Below, in pieces: positions 33,749 to 44,545 of a DNA stretch of 64,000 bases. The DNA is from Sesamum alatum (lineage: Eukaryota; Streptophyta; Magnoliopsida; Lamiales; Pedaliaceae): positions 22,615,636-22,679,635 of the forward strand of contig JACGWO010000002.1 in assembly GCA_034509735.1 (NCBI GenBank), in the 5' to 3' direction. Made by a program: the position numbers and the translations under genes. The notes beneath the pieces are model-generated. The model was not told the DNA's origin. It was given only the letters and a program-made list of their open reading frames with translations, and ran no database searches. Every line of letters starts with the position of its first letter. The stretch's first letter is position 1.

Positions 33749-34177
33749 TCATTTGGAGTTGTCCATTCGATATCTCTTTAGGACTTTCTCCATATACGAG
33801 TTTTGGGTGAGTCCTAACATCCTTTTAGATCTGTCCTTGACAATCTGGATGCCTAGGATGTAGGAGGCTTCACCCAAGTCCTTCATGGAAAACTGGATTG
33901 ACAACCATGCTTTTGTGTTTCCTAACATTCTAACGTCATTACCAATGAGCAGAATGTCATCCACATAAAGCACTAGGAACACTATTGAGCTCCCACTGAC
34001 CTTCTTGTATACACAAGGCTCGGATTCATTTTTGATGAAGTCATAACCCCGTATTACTTCATCAAAGCGAATGTTCCAACTTCGGGAGGCTTGTTTGAGG
34101 CCATAGATGGACTTCTGGAGACGACAGACTTTCTGTTCTTCTCCAGTGACCGTGAAACCCTGCGGCTGATCCATCAT
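33749..34177 (-). pseudogene. Cop-4 reverse transcriptase, palm
   Basis: A 142-codon frame with KSIYGLKQASRSWN and an intact YVDD (LYVDDILLIGNDV), the only intact copy of this motif in the window. Its upstream edge is a deletion: DYEI is followed directly by MMDQPQGF, so motif A (MDVKTAFLNG), with the first catalytic aspartate, is missing. The junction lies at about 34171-34186. Confidence 0.9.
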
Positions 34178-34917
34178 ATCTCATAGTCATACCATGCTGC
34201 TATGGCGAGCAGAATCCGAATGGACTTAGCCATGGCTACTGGCGAGTAGGTATCCTCAAAATCGACCCCGGGTCGTTGAGTGTATCCCTTAGCTACAAGC
34301 CTAGCCTTAAAGATTGTGACTTCTCCATCAACGCCAAGTTTGCGCTTGTAGACCCACTTACAGTCCACTGGCTTAACACCTTTCGGTGGATCTACAAGAC
34401 TCCAAACTTGGTTCTTGCTCATGGAGTCTATTTCGGCTTTCATGGCCTCAAGCCATTTCCCGGAGTCGATGTCAGACATCACTTCTCCATAAGTCTTAGG
34501 ATCGTTATCCAAAAGATCGGTCGCACCTAGAAAGCCATATCTCATTGGAGGTCTGGACTCTCTAGTGGACCTACGGAGAACGGGAACGTCAGTGGTGACT
34601 GGGGGCGCTGACTGTATCGGAGCCGGAGGTTCAGGAACCGGGGCTGGCTGTTCCTGAGGCTGTCCTTCATGCCTAGCATGTTGGACTTCTCGAGGTTGGT
34701 CAGCCCTTCGGCTGTCTATTCTGAATCCTCTAAGTGAGGGTTCCGCGGCTTCCTCTGATGGCTGGATTCCATCATTTGATTCCTCAAGGATCAGCTCATC
34801 AGGTTGGATATCCTCCGGGAAGCCTTGCTCCAAGATTACTGCATTTCTTGAAACAAACACCTTTTGTTCCAAGGGGTCATAAAAGTAATAACCCGCAGTT
34901 TTCTTTAGGGTATCCAA
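34174..34917 (-). pseudogene. Cop-4 integrase C-terminus, linker, RT N-terminus
   Basis: A 247-codon frame: AGYYFYDPLEQKVFV (integrase end), acidic and then proline/glutamine-rich linker (EGQPQEQPAPVPEPPAP), LRRSTRESRPP, then the RT start (CKWVYKRKLGVDGEV, KGYTQRPGVDFEDTYSP). It begins after a frameshift near 34906 and ends at the motif A deletion. Confidence 0.88.
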
Positions 34918-35386
34918 CGAACCTGCATAAGCTAGACCTAGATTCTAACTTATCTCCCACTAGCCTCTTGACGTATGCGGGGCTACCCCACACTTTCAAG
35001 TAGTTGTAGGATGCAGGCTTGCCGTGCCATATCTCATATGGCGTTTGGGTCAATGTACTAGTAGGCGCCAAATTCAATAATTTGGCCGCCGTTTCTAGTG
35101 CATAGCCCCAAAACGATAAGGGCAATTTGGTAAAACTCATCATGGACCGAACCATGTCCAACAGGGTTCGATTCCTCCTTTCAGAGACACCATTTAACTG
35201 CGGTGTTCTTGGAGGTGTCCATTCTGATATTATACCATGTGCTTTTAGATAATCTAAGAACTTCGTACTAAGGTATTCACCGCCTCGGTCCGACCGAAGG
35301 ATTTTAATTTTGCAGTTGGTTTGGTTCTCCACTTCAAGTCTGAATTCTTTAAACCTCTCAAGAGCTTCAGACTTGTGAATGATCAT
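34877..35386 (-). pseudogene. Cop-4 integrase, catalytic part
   Basis: A 169-codon frame with [11 protein letters not shown] and NGVSERRNRTLLDMV (second and third catalytic acidic residues) and the GKPASYNYLKVWGSPAYVK C-terminal block. A 22-bp duplication just upstream (35375-35396 and 35412-35433) shifts it out of frame from the first catalytic segment. A second frameshift follows GYPKE. Confidence 0.9.
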
Positions 35387-35841
35387 CGGTGAAGGTAAAC
35401 ATAACCATACCGTGAATGATCATCGGTGAAGGTTATGAAGTAGGAGAACCCACCTCGGGCCTGCGTCCTTAGTGGTCCACATACGTCTGTATGGACCAAG
35501 TCCAACAGACCTGTGGCAAGCCTGCTTTGTCCTACAAAGGGCCTCTTGGTCATTTTCCCTCTTAGACAGGACTCACAAGTTGGTAGATCGCTCAAGTCCC
35601 CAACCTCTAGGTTCTTTGAGTCTACCAATCTTTTCATCCTATCTTGGGATATGTGACCTAGCCTAGCGTGCCACAGACGTGCGTTCCCGTTATTATCTAA
35701 TTTTCGTTTGTGTTGTGCATTGAGGACGAAATTCGTTTGTTGCAAGATATAGAGTCCGTTATGCAATGTACCAAGTAGATGAGCAATTCCACACCTCGTC
35801 AAATAAAAGCAATTTTTTATTGATTCTAAACTCATAACCAC
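35383..35841 (-). pseudogene. Cop-4 GAG-pre-integrase and integrase start
   Basis: A 152-codon frame with LWHARLGHISQDRMKRLVD, LPTCESCLRGKMTKRPFVGQ (intact zinc-binding H and C residues) and the first catalytic segment HTDVCGPLRTQARGG. It overlaps the end of the gag-protease frame, from which one small frameshift at about 35815-35830 separates it. Confidence 0.9.
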
Positions 35842-36988
35842 TATTGTCCAACAATGGAATGGAAATGATGTTTTTAATCATACTGGGTACAAAATAAACT
35901 TGCTCTAAATCTATGCTAATATTATCACTAATCACTAGGGTGGCGGATCCTACTGCTTCTGCCGAGATGGCCTTGCCATTCCCAAGCTTTAGGATCATGT
36001 CCCCGATACCCAGTTTTCTGCTTCTTTTCAACACCTGCAAGTCATTGCAAATGTGAGCTCCACAGCCGGTATCTAATACCCAAGAGGCAGAACTAGTGAC
36101 CATATTAACCTCAGTCACATATATACCTTGGTTCGAGAAGAGTTTGGGGCACTCTCTCTTCCAATGCCCTTTCTCACGGCAGTTGATACATATGTCATAT
36201 GCCTTTGACTTTTGCTTGGAGACAACCTTTTCCTTTCCTTTGCCTTTCCCCTCTTTGGCAATGGGAACACTCTTAGTGTTCGTAGCTGCTTTGACGGCCT
36301 TTCCCTTCCCTTTCTTCTTCTTCCAACGTCCGGCACCCTTGCCTTTCGTATTAGAAGTCGAAGCACCTCCAAACAATACCGAAGGCATGGACTTCTTAGT
36401 CGTTGCCTCGTATTGCACCAACATATTGATCAACTCATGAATGCCCTTCTCAGGTGCGTTCATGTTGTAGTTGACGATAAATTGGTCAAAGGAGGGTGGG
36501 AGTGACTGAAGGATCACATCTATGTACGTTTCATTATCGAGATCTGCCTTTAGGTCCTCGAGCTTTTCCACCAGGGTAAGCATTTTAACCCCGTGCTCTT
36601 GTACAGAGGATCCTTCTGTCATTTTAGTTCCAAAGAACGCCTTGGTCGCGACATACCTAGTATGCCGTTCCGGGACTACATAGCAATCCTTAAGGGGAGC
36701 CATAATGGAAGGGACATCGTCTAGCCTTTCATATTGCTTCTGAATCTCATTGGTCATCGAAGCAAGTATGATGCTACGGACCTTCCGGTTATCCTTTTGC
36801 CAAGTCTCGAACGTCTCACGTTCTTCTGGCGTGGATCCTTCCGGTAAGGTCCTAGGGAGAGGCTCGTCCATGACGTAGCCTTGGTTCTCGTAATCTAGGA
36901 CTATCCTGAGATTGCGCAACCAGTCGTTGTAGTTTGTTCCATTGAATTTGTTTGTCTCAAGAATGGTGGAAAGTGGGTTCTTAGACAT
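35759..36988 (-). pseudogene. Cop-4 gag and protease
   Basis: The best gag in the window: 409 codons from ATG at 36988. In order: MSKNPLSTILETNKFNGTNY, NDWLRNLRIVLDYENQGYV, the LPPSFDQFIVNYNMN helix region (about residue 165), a strongly basic linker (residues 215-265, KGKG and KKKKGKGK repeats) and a complete CCHC knuckle CINCREKGHWKREC. The aspartic protease active site reads WVLDTGCGAHICN. The true pol continuation is lost to a frameshift in the last ~20 codons. Confidence 0.93.
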
Positions 36989-38680
36989 TTTAAAATCTAC
37001 ATTTTAGAAAACAGCGCGCGATCAGCAGAAAATAAAAGACGATGGTTTGATGAAATAATTAAATGCATGGACTTTAGTCATTTAATCCTCCCACTATTTA
37101 TACGAAAACACGGTACTCTCAAACGTGATTTTCGGGAAATCCTTTCCAAGTGGGCTTGGGATCCACAGCGATTTTTCCCATAGCCCGCTTTTACGATTCG
37201 CATGGAAAAAGATCCTGTGGGAGGCATTTCATACCATTCTCGTTCCACGAGATTCCGAAGATTATTGCCTCACCCTTTCACATGATCCCGAGGACTCCAA
37301 GCGAATCATGTTAATTGGGCGTTAGACCCAACCCAACCGACCGAGCCACGGACCCACTGGTACCCCCACGACTCGTGAGACAGGTAGCAGCAGCCCGCTT
37401 TTCGTTCATGACATAATGCAGCTTCCTTTAAGTACAATAACGTGCCACGACTCGTGAGACCACGCTATTAACCTAAAGCAGCTTCCTCATTATGCCATGG
37501 ATTGGAAGGCATGGACAAACTCCTAGAGTTTATGTCCACTTTGTCTAGGGTCTAATATTTTGACATTGGTCCAACCAATGTGAGAGTAAGTAATGACCGA
37601 GATCTCAAATAAATATCTACACATACATCCAAAATGCGTAAATAAACCATCCACAGCAGTTATACGATAAATAAACAGCCCATTCATTCATCATCATAAC
37701 CACATGCAAAATTAAAGCCTAGCACGCCCCTGTTGGATGATCACGAGCCCGAATCCTATGCGATCTACTGAGCCCGCAGTGGATCTATGGTCAATCTAGG
37801 GTTGGTCCTATACTATTACATTAATAGTAATCCAATCATCATGCTGATGGGCCTTGGTCTCTTTTTCTCTTTCTTCACTTCATGGAAAACTCTAAGGGGC
37901 CTCCCGTCTGGGCTCTCCATGTGGTCCTTCCTTCTTCTCCACCAATTACAAATTAGAAACCTCACTCCTAGTCTACTCTCATTACATATTAAAAATAGAA
38001 ACCCCAGCGAAAATCCGGGGGGAGTACATAAGGAGGGAGGTAGAATGCCTTATTATTCCAAAGCAACTAGAAAGAGAGAAGGAGAAAGCAGTAAAAGAGG
38101 CACACAGGCCCAACGGAAAATAAACCATACATCCGGTCTAGGGCTCGCGATCATCCATTTCCATTCAACACACATAATCACATGATCCAATCATATAATT
38201 ACAAAATACCAACAACATATGATTTCTAATCATAAATATCCAAAATAATAAATGAATATGTGCACAACGTGTGAAAAAATAAAACACAAATATTGGTAAT
38301 ATTATTTTCTCGTTTTAGGAAAACCTTTCCTCATTATTTTAAGTAAAATAACCCCGGGATTCCAAATCTAATTTATTTTACTCCTAAAATAATGTCTTTT
38401 AGAAAATAGGCATAATTGAATCCAAAAATAATTTTTCAGAATTAATTCAAAATTAAAACTGAAAATAATTAAAAAATTAAAAGGAAAAGTACTGCTAGGG
38501 TTTTGAAACCCTAGCAGCAGCAGCTACCGCCGCCGCCGCCGCCGGCGGCTCGCCGGCACGCGCGCAGGGCAGCAGGCCCCTTACCTGCCTCGCCGGCACA
38601 GCCTGGCGGGCGCGCGTGTGCAGGCCCCTTGCCTGCGTGCGCGCGCGCCTGGCCGGTAGCGCGCTGCGCGGCCTGGCATG
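36989..38680 (-). other. Cop-4 leader
   Basis: Minus-strand leader with GGAAA/TTTCC at 37135-37147, TCTCGT/ACGAGA at 37238-37252, ACATGAT/ATCATGT at 37280-37311, and palindrome hairpins with CACGACTCGTG (plus strand) at 37367-37377 and 37446-37456. The stem around the latter spans 37436-37469. A GC-rich block is at 38510-38680. It is fused directly to an internal LTR position (CCGTTTTGCACC) with no PBS. Confidence 0.75.
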
Positions 38681-40411
38681 CCGTTTTGCACCAAGACCTC
38701 GTTCTTGAGATCCTCCAAATCGTGACACACGATCCACCCACGTATCTTGCACGTCGTGCTAGCAACGAACAAGTGTATAATTTTTGGAGTGGACGAATCA
38801 ATAACACGTTATCAATTAACGGTATTGGTTCGTCTAAGTTCTTATGTTCCAAGAACAAAAAGAACTAAGAAAAATATATTTTCTTGTGGGAGAAAGAGAG
38901 AGGGGCGGACGAGAGGTAGGAGAGGGGAGAGTGTGTGTTGTGTGTGTTTTCAAGAATCATCAAACTAACAAATGTTGGAAGCTAGAGGTTTATATAGAGG
39001 AAGAGTTTAATCCTCTTCAAACTCAAACTCTAAGTAACCTAATTTGACTAGGATTTTGACCTAGTCAAAGTCCTAGTCAAACTAGTGTTTGACCTAGTCA
39101 AAGGAATCCTAGCCTTCCATCTCCCCTTTCCATCTCAACCGTTGATTCTAATTTAATGGAATATTTAAATCCTATTAAATATTCCAAAAGGCTAAAAGAA
39201 TAAATATAATATAATAAATAAATATTATAATTTATTCTAAGCCCATTAAATCAACCCTTTTAATAAATCCTATTTATTAATTTAATTCCTTTTATGAAAT
39301 AGAAGGAATTAATTTCTCCAAGAAAATATAGGACCCGATTAAATCCAATTTAATCATTCCTTTACTCCAATATTTAATTTCAAATTAAATACTAAGTGTG
39401 TGTGGATAGTGTGTGACTCTTTAGGTTCACCATTCAGCTAGACTTGGTCGGATTCCTAGAATCCGTCCGTTACCATGGGTGGCCATCTAGCAACAGTCCA
39501 TGGCACTAGAGACTAGGTGAAATATTCGGGGATGAACATTTAGGCTTTAACAGTGCACTTGTCCTTCTGTCTTCGGTCTCATCACTTAGGGTCTAGGGCA
39601 CGAAAAATGCAGGTACCCATTTTGGACCTAAGTGTCGGTCTGTCCTCACTAAACGCCGCAAGGAAAACCTTTTCCCTTCTGTTCAGTCACTGTGGCCACA
39701 GTTTTCAGGGACAAGACAAAGAGCATATATGAGACTCAACTGTCAACACCTTTTGACAGGAGACAGATCCTTTCTTGGAAACTACTGTCACTTTGTACAC
39801 CCGAGCTGCACTAGACATGGCTTATGACTACTCAAGAGTATTTTTGCAATCTCTCACCATATCTAAGATACAGACCTGATGCACAGGTAAACTCAGCAGT
39901 TCCTCAAGTCAAAGGACTTGGCCTGTACTGTTGGAACCGGGAATACACGTCATACCTTGCTGACCATACTCAAGGTCCTCCGTAAGACGGTTCCCGCGAG
40001 TCACCTCAGTCAGCTGCTTCCTAGCACGCTGACCCACTAACACTGCTTAGACGACCTTCGTCACCCGTCGATGAAATACGACAGCAGATGCTTAGTGCAA
40101 GTCTCAAAGGGAATCCCGGTACCCATTTTCGGGATTCCTTGACTTGGAGATTTCCGGACTGATTCGGTAAGACTGATTTCATGGACCTACCTCCAAGCGT
40201 AGTCCCAGTCCCCGAAATCGTTTCTCAGTCCGTGGGCTTTGTTTGCGTAGTGAACAAAAATGTAAATGCAGATAAGTGAAAGTAAACAAAGTATTGTCAT
40301 ATGAATTTTCACTTCTTTATTCATAAATGTTTTATCAAATACCAAAGAATTGTCTAGACATAGGTTACATATTCCTGCCAAAATTGGCTTACATGGTCAC
40401 CTATTCTAACA
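38681..40411 (-). repeat. Cop-4 5' LTR, truncated at its 3' end
   Basis: 1731 bp, collinear with 31252-32982 of the 3' LTR; the last 272 bp are missing. The promoter is still present: TTGAC cluster at 39043-39102 and TTTATATA (TATATAAA on the minus strand) at 38989-38996. Transcription could start here, but the transcript would lack the PBS. Confidence 0.92.
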
Positions 40412-41275
40412 GATTATCTAAAAGAGAATGGGATTCTCTCTCAGTGGACCCCTTTTGGAACACCACAGCTTAATGGTGTGTCTGAAAGGAGGAATCGGAC
40501 ATTGTTAGACATGGTCCGATCTATGATGAGTTTTACTGAACTCCCCCTTTCCTTCTGGGGGTACGCTCTTGAGACGGCGGCCAAAGTTTTGAACTTGGCG
40601 CCATCTAAGAAGGTATCCCAAACGCCATATGAGATATGGCATGGCAAGCCTGCCTCCTACAAATACTTGAAAGTGTGGGGCTGCCCAGCATATGTCAAGA
40701 GATTAGTGGGAGATAAACTGGACTCAAGATCTAGTTTATGCAGGTTCATCGGCTATCCAAAAGAAACTGCGGGGTATTATTTCTATGATCCCTCCGAGAA
40801 AAAGGTTTTTGTCTCGTGAAACGCAGTGTTCTTGGAAAAGGGTTTTCCATCGGATAGTCGACGCAATGAGGTACTCCTTGAGGAATCAAGTGAGGCACCC
40901 TATGAGGCGGCAGTGACATCTGAGCCAGTAGTTCCCACTGATATTGTTCCAGTCCTCCGTAGGTCGGCCAGAGTATCCCATGCACCTGATAGGTATGGAT
41001 TTCTGGGCCTGACCGGTCAGTTGGATAATGATCCAAAGACGTACAGAGAAGCGATGTTGGACATCGATTCGGATAAGTGGCTTGAGGCCATGAAATTCGA
41101 GATGGACTCGATGGGTACAAACAAGGTTTGGACCCTAGTAGACCTACCCAAAGGGGTAAAACCCGTAGGGTGTAAATGGGTCTACAAACGAAAGCTTGGA
41201 GCTGACGGGGAGGTTACAACCTTCAAAGCTAGGCTTGTGGCGAAAGGTTACACAACGACCCAGGGTCGATTTTGA
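40412..41275 (+). pseudogene. Cop-2 integrase C-terminus, linker, RT start
   Basis: Resumes integrase after Cop-4: DYLKENG, then GVSERRNRTLLDMV with the catalytic glutamate, YEIWHGKPASYKYLKVWG, and a TGA stop at 40817-40819. A second frame (40826-41275) covers the acidic linker (shorter than in Cop-3 and Cop-4, without the proline-rich repeat), LRRSARVSHAPDRYGF and the RT start GCKWVYKRKLGADGEV, ending at a frameshift after KGYT. Confidence 0.88.
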
Positions 41276-42083
41276 GGAAACCTACTCGCCTGTAGCAATG
41301 GCCAAGTCCATTCGGATACTGCTTGCCATAGTAGCATGGTATGACTATGAAATATGGCAAATGGACGTGAAAAAGGCCTTCCTCAACGGTTTCGTAGAGA
41401 AAGAGATCTATATGGATCAGCCGGAAGGTTTCACAACTGTTGGAGAAGAGCAGAAGGTATGCTGTCTCTAAAGGTCCATCTATGGCCTCAAACAAGCTTC
41501 CCGAAGCTAGAATATATGTTTTGATGAAGTCATACGGGGATATGATTTCATCAAGAACGAGTCCGATCCTTGTATATACAAGAAGGTCAGTGGGAGCTCA
41601 GTTGCGTTTCTGGTGCTTTACGTGGGTGACATCTTGCTCATTGGGAATGATGATAAGATGTTGGGTACCACTAAAGCTTGGTTGTCAACGCAATTCTCCA
41701 TGAAGGATATGGGCGAGGCATCCTCCATCCTTGGCATCAAGATCTACAGGGATAGATCTAGAAGGATGTTAGGAATGGCCCAGTCCTCGTATATTGAGAA
41801 AGTCTTGAAGAGATTCAAGATGGAGAACTCAAAACGAGGATTCCTTCCTATGAGGTATAGAATTAAGTTATCCAAGAAGCAGTCTCCTAAGACTGATGAA
41901 GAGCTTAAACGGATGTTGGACATTCCCTATGCTTCAGCTTTATGCAGCATACAGTATGATGTTCAGTGCACTAGGCTTGATGTGGCTTTCGCTTTGAACG
42001 TAACTAGTCGATATCAGTCGTGTGCCGGGGAGGCACACTGGAGTGCAGTTAAGACTATCCTAAAGTACCTGAAAAAGGACTAA
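41196..42083 (+). pseudogene. Cop-2 reverse transcriptase, YVGD variant
   Basis: Frames 41196-41471 and 41613-42083 carry RPRVDFEETYSPVAMAKS, intact motif A (QMDVKKAFLNGF), a TAA stop at 41469-41471, and the RT core, in which YVDD reads YVGD (41619-41630). It continues through QFSMKDMGEASSILGI to YQSCAGEAHWSAVK and ends at a one-base insertion after LKK. Confidence 0.9.
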
Positions 42084-42597
42084 GGACATGTTCTTGAACT
42101 ACGGCAGTGGAGAGTTGATACTGGAAGGCTATAGCGACGCTAGCTTCCAGTCGGATAACGATGATGCCAAGTCTCAGTCTGGTTATGTGTTAAGAATTAA
42201 TGGTGGTGTGGTTGCTTGGAAGGGTTCCAAGCAGGCTACCACGGCGGACTCCACCATAGAGTTTTGAATACATAGCAGCTTTGGAAGCTGCTAAGGAGTG
42301 GTTTGGTTGATGAGCTACATCCAAGGGTTGGATGTAGTACCTTGCTAAGCGTGTAATTATCTTTTATGATAACAACCGGGCGATGGCGCTAGCAAAGGAA
42401 CCGAGATCTCATCACGATCCAAGCATATTCTTAGACGCTACCATCTGCTTAGAGAGATAGATAGCAAGAGTGACGTTCGATTGGATCGAGTCAGCTCCGG
42501 AGAAAACATAGCAGATCCACTTGCTAAGCCCATGTCGCAAGTTGCCCATACTCACCATTTGGATAAGAGGTTTGAGGTCAATGGGTGATTGGCTTTA
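42084..42597 (+). pseudogene. Cop-2 RNase H region, decayed
   Basis: Matches the RNase H segment (EGYSDASFQSDNDDAKSQSG, CDNN-like and DPLAKPMSQ positions) but contains several small indels, for example at 42260 and 42340, so no single frame spans it. Confidence 0.82.
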
Positions 42598-42612
42598 GGT
42601 CAAGTGGGAGAT

Positions 42613-43790
42613 TATTAGAATAGGTGACCAGAAAGCCAATATGTTTGGCGATTTGTAACCAATTACACAACTCGATGTAAATGTAATATTATTATGTGCT
42701 GAATAAAATGAGTATTCGTCACTTATGGTACTTACTTTGTTGCGCTCATTTCACATTTGTTAAAACGGTGTTTAACTTATATCGCAACAAAGCCTACAAA
42801 CCATGAATAACAACTCGTGCAGTTGGGCCACACATTGGATGGTGGTCATGAAACCAACTGATTAAGAGTTGGGTCTGAAACGTTTCAAGTCGAGGACCTC
42901 GAGATAGGGCATCGAGAGTCCTATTGAGACTTGCGTCATGAGTCATGTTCATTGGATGAGTGCCGTGTTTCATCGGCGACGTGGGACGCCTACACGATCT
43001 TGATGGGTTGGTCGACTGGGGTCGAGCCGACTGGACTGACTCGCGAGGATCATCATATGGAAGCCTTGGAGGCTTGGTCGGTATGATTGATTTTCCCCGG
43101 TTCCGATAGTACGGGAGTAATCCTCAGACTTGAGGGATCATGGCAGTCACGTGCACAGGATGGCTGTATCTTGGATCTGGCGAGAGGTGATCATTCTGTA
43201 AGATGATTATCATAAGCCTCGTCCAGTGCAGTCAGAATGTGTAGCGAGGACGGTGGATTCCAAGAAGAGGATCCGTCCCCTGTCAGTATGTGACAGAGGT
43301 ATCTCCTATGCACTCGGAGATACGTTGATGCTGTCTGATGCTATGGCCATAGTGGTTGGTCGAACAGGGAATGATTTCCTGTGTCGACGCAATGAAGCAT
43401 ACGTGGTCTCGAGTATTAAGCATAGATGCCTAGTCAAGGATAGGAACCGACGCCCAATTCCATACCCTAGACTGAGGTCGGGAGACGGTAGACGGAAGGA
43501 TCGTACCCATATGGAATCGGCGCCTAAATGTTTACGCCAATTCACCTAGTCTTTAGTGCCATGGACCGTTGCTAGACGGCCACCAATGGTAACGGGCCCT
43601 TGTGGGACACGGGCTCAAATCTAGCTGAGGGTGAACCTAAAGGGTCACACACAAATCACCGAGGAGGTTAAGCGATTGACTTGGAGTGAATATCGAAGGA
43701 TGAATAAGTAATTGGATTACTTAAGGGAAAGTCCATTGGATGGACGGGCCGATATTGTATCGGGCCTTCGTTTAATCGGCAAATTGGATT
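42613..43790 (+). repeat. Cop-2 3' LTR, truncated
   Basis: The first 1178 bp of the Cop-2 LTR type, preceded by the polypurine tract CAAGTGGGAGAT (42601-42612). The terminal TG has become TA (TATTAGAATAGG). The sequence diverges from the 5' LTR at 43790, within GGCAAATTGGATT, and is joined to decayed Cop-5 pol. Confidence 0.85.
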
Positions 43791-44545
43791 CCCATGCATA
43801 GGGCCAAGCTGTCCAAAACTTAGTCATGATTGAGTAATGAGGAAGCTTATATGTTTTACATTCCCTACGTCTTCACCGTACACAACATGGGTATGTTGTT
43901 CGGTGCACAGGGCCTGATGTTGTCTAAGCATCGTACATAACAATGGATATCAGGTGTGTACTGACGAGGCAATAGACAGTAGTTGAGAGCAGTCTTTAAG
44001 ACCTGAATAAGGATTAGAGAAGTGTTCTCGATGCACGGTTTATGGAGAGTTGATTTTGGAAGGCTATAGCGATACTAGCTTCTAGAATCATGTGAATAAT
44101 ATTTAGTCTCAATATCTATGTATGTTTGGACTTAATGGTGAGTGTGGTAGCTTGGAAAGGTTCCAAGCAGGATACCACAATGTTTCATCACGGAAGTCTA
44201 TATGCTAACTTTGGAAGTTGTTTCTGGAAAATGGTTTGGATGAAAATAACACCCATTGGATGGATGTGGTGCCTAGCACGGCCGAGCCAGTAGTTGCCTT
44301 GGAGGTTGAAAACTAGGCTACTAAAGCCTTTTGGGCCCAAGATCTCATCACAAGATTCATGGAAAATTCTTAGACAACCACCATCTGCAGGTAGTGACGG
44401 TAGGAAGAGGTGAGATACGGTTGGACCGTATTACCTCGGCAGAAAAATAAAGTAGACCTGTGAGACTGAGCGAGTATCGCAAATTACTCATTCTCAGAAG
44501 ATTCTGAGTAACATGGGTAATTGGCTTTGAGGTCAAGTGGGAGAC
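43791..44545 (+). pseudogene. Cop-5 RT-RNase H remnant, heavily decayed
   Basis: Plus-strand similarity to the copia RT end and RNase H can be followed in pieces: AKLSKT near the start, a VHC/AQGPD-like segment, EGYSDTSF and GSKQ segments near 44060-44180, and the polypurine tract GGTCAAGTGGGAGA at 44531-44544. Stops and indels occur every few tens of bases, making it one of the oldest insertions here. Confidence 0.7.

Larger units (their letters stand above)
30980..40411 (-). mobile_element. Cop-4: nearly complete copia element with TSD
   Basis: Flanked by GATTA at 30975-30979 and 40412-40416; the interrupted integrase reads straight through once it is removed. It comprises 3' LTR (30980-32982), PPT, pol and gag (32986-36988), leader (36989-38680) and 5' LTR (38681-40411). 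The 5' LTR lacks its last 272 bp together with the PBS and adjoining leader. By eye the LTRs differ at roughly 25-30 positions over 1.73 kb, so the insertion is relatively young. Confidence 0.93.
16942..43790 (+). mobile_element. Cop-2: composite copia element with nested insertions
   Basis: Its two LTR copies share a distinct start (GACCAGAAAGCC...TTTGGCGATTTGTAACC) and flank one dispersed body. The order is 5' LTR (16942-21108), PBS, leader, start of gag (22856-23011), [Cop-3], integrase (30667-30979), [Cop-4], integrase to RNase H (40412-42597) and truncated 3' LTR (42613-43790). The end of gag, protease and start of integrase are lost, along with the 5' LTR of Cop-3, so one deletion probably removed both. 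Confidence 0.8.
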
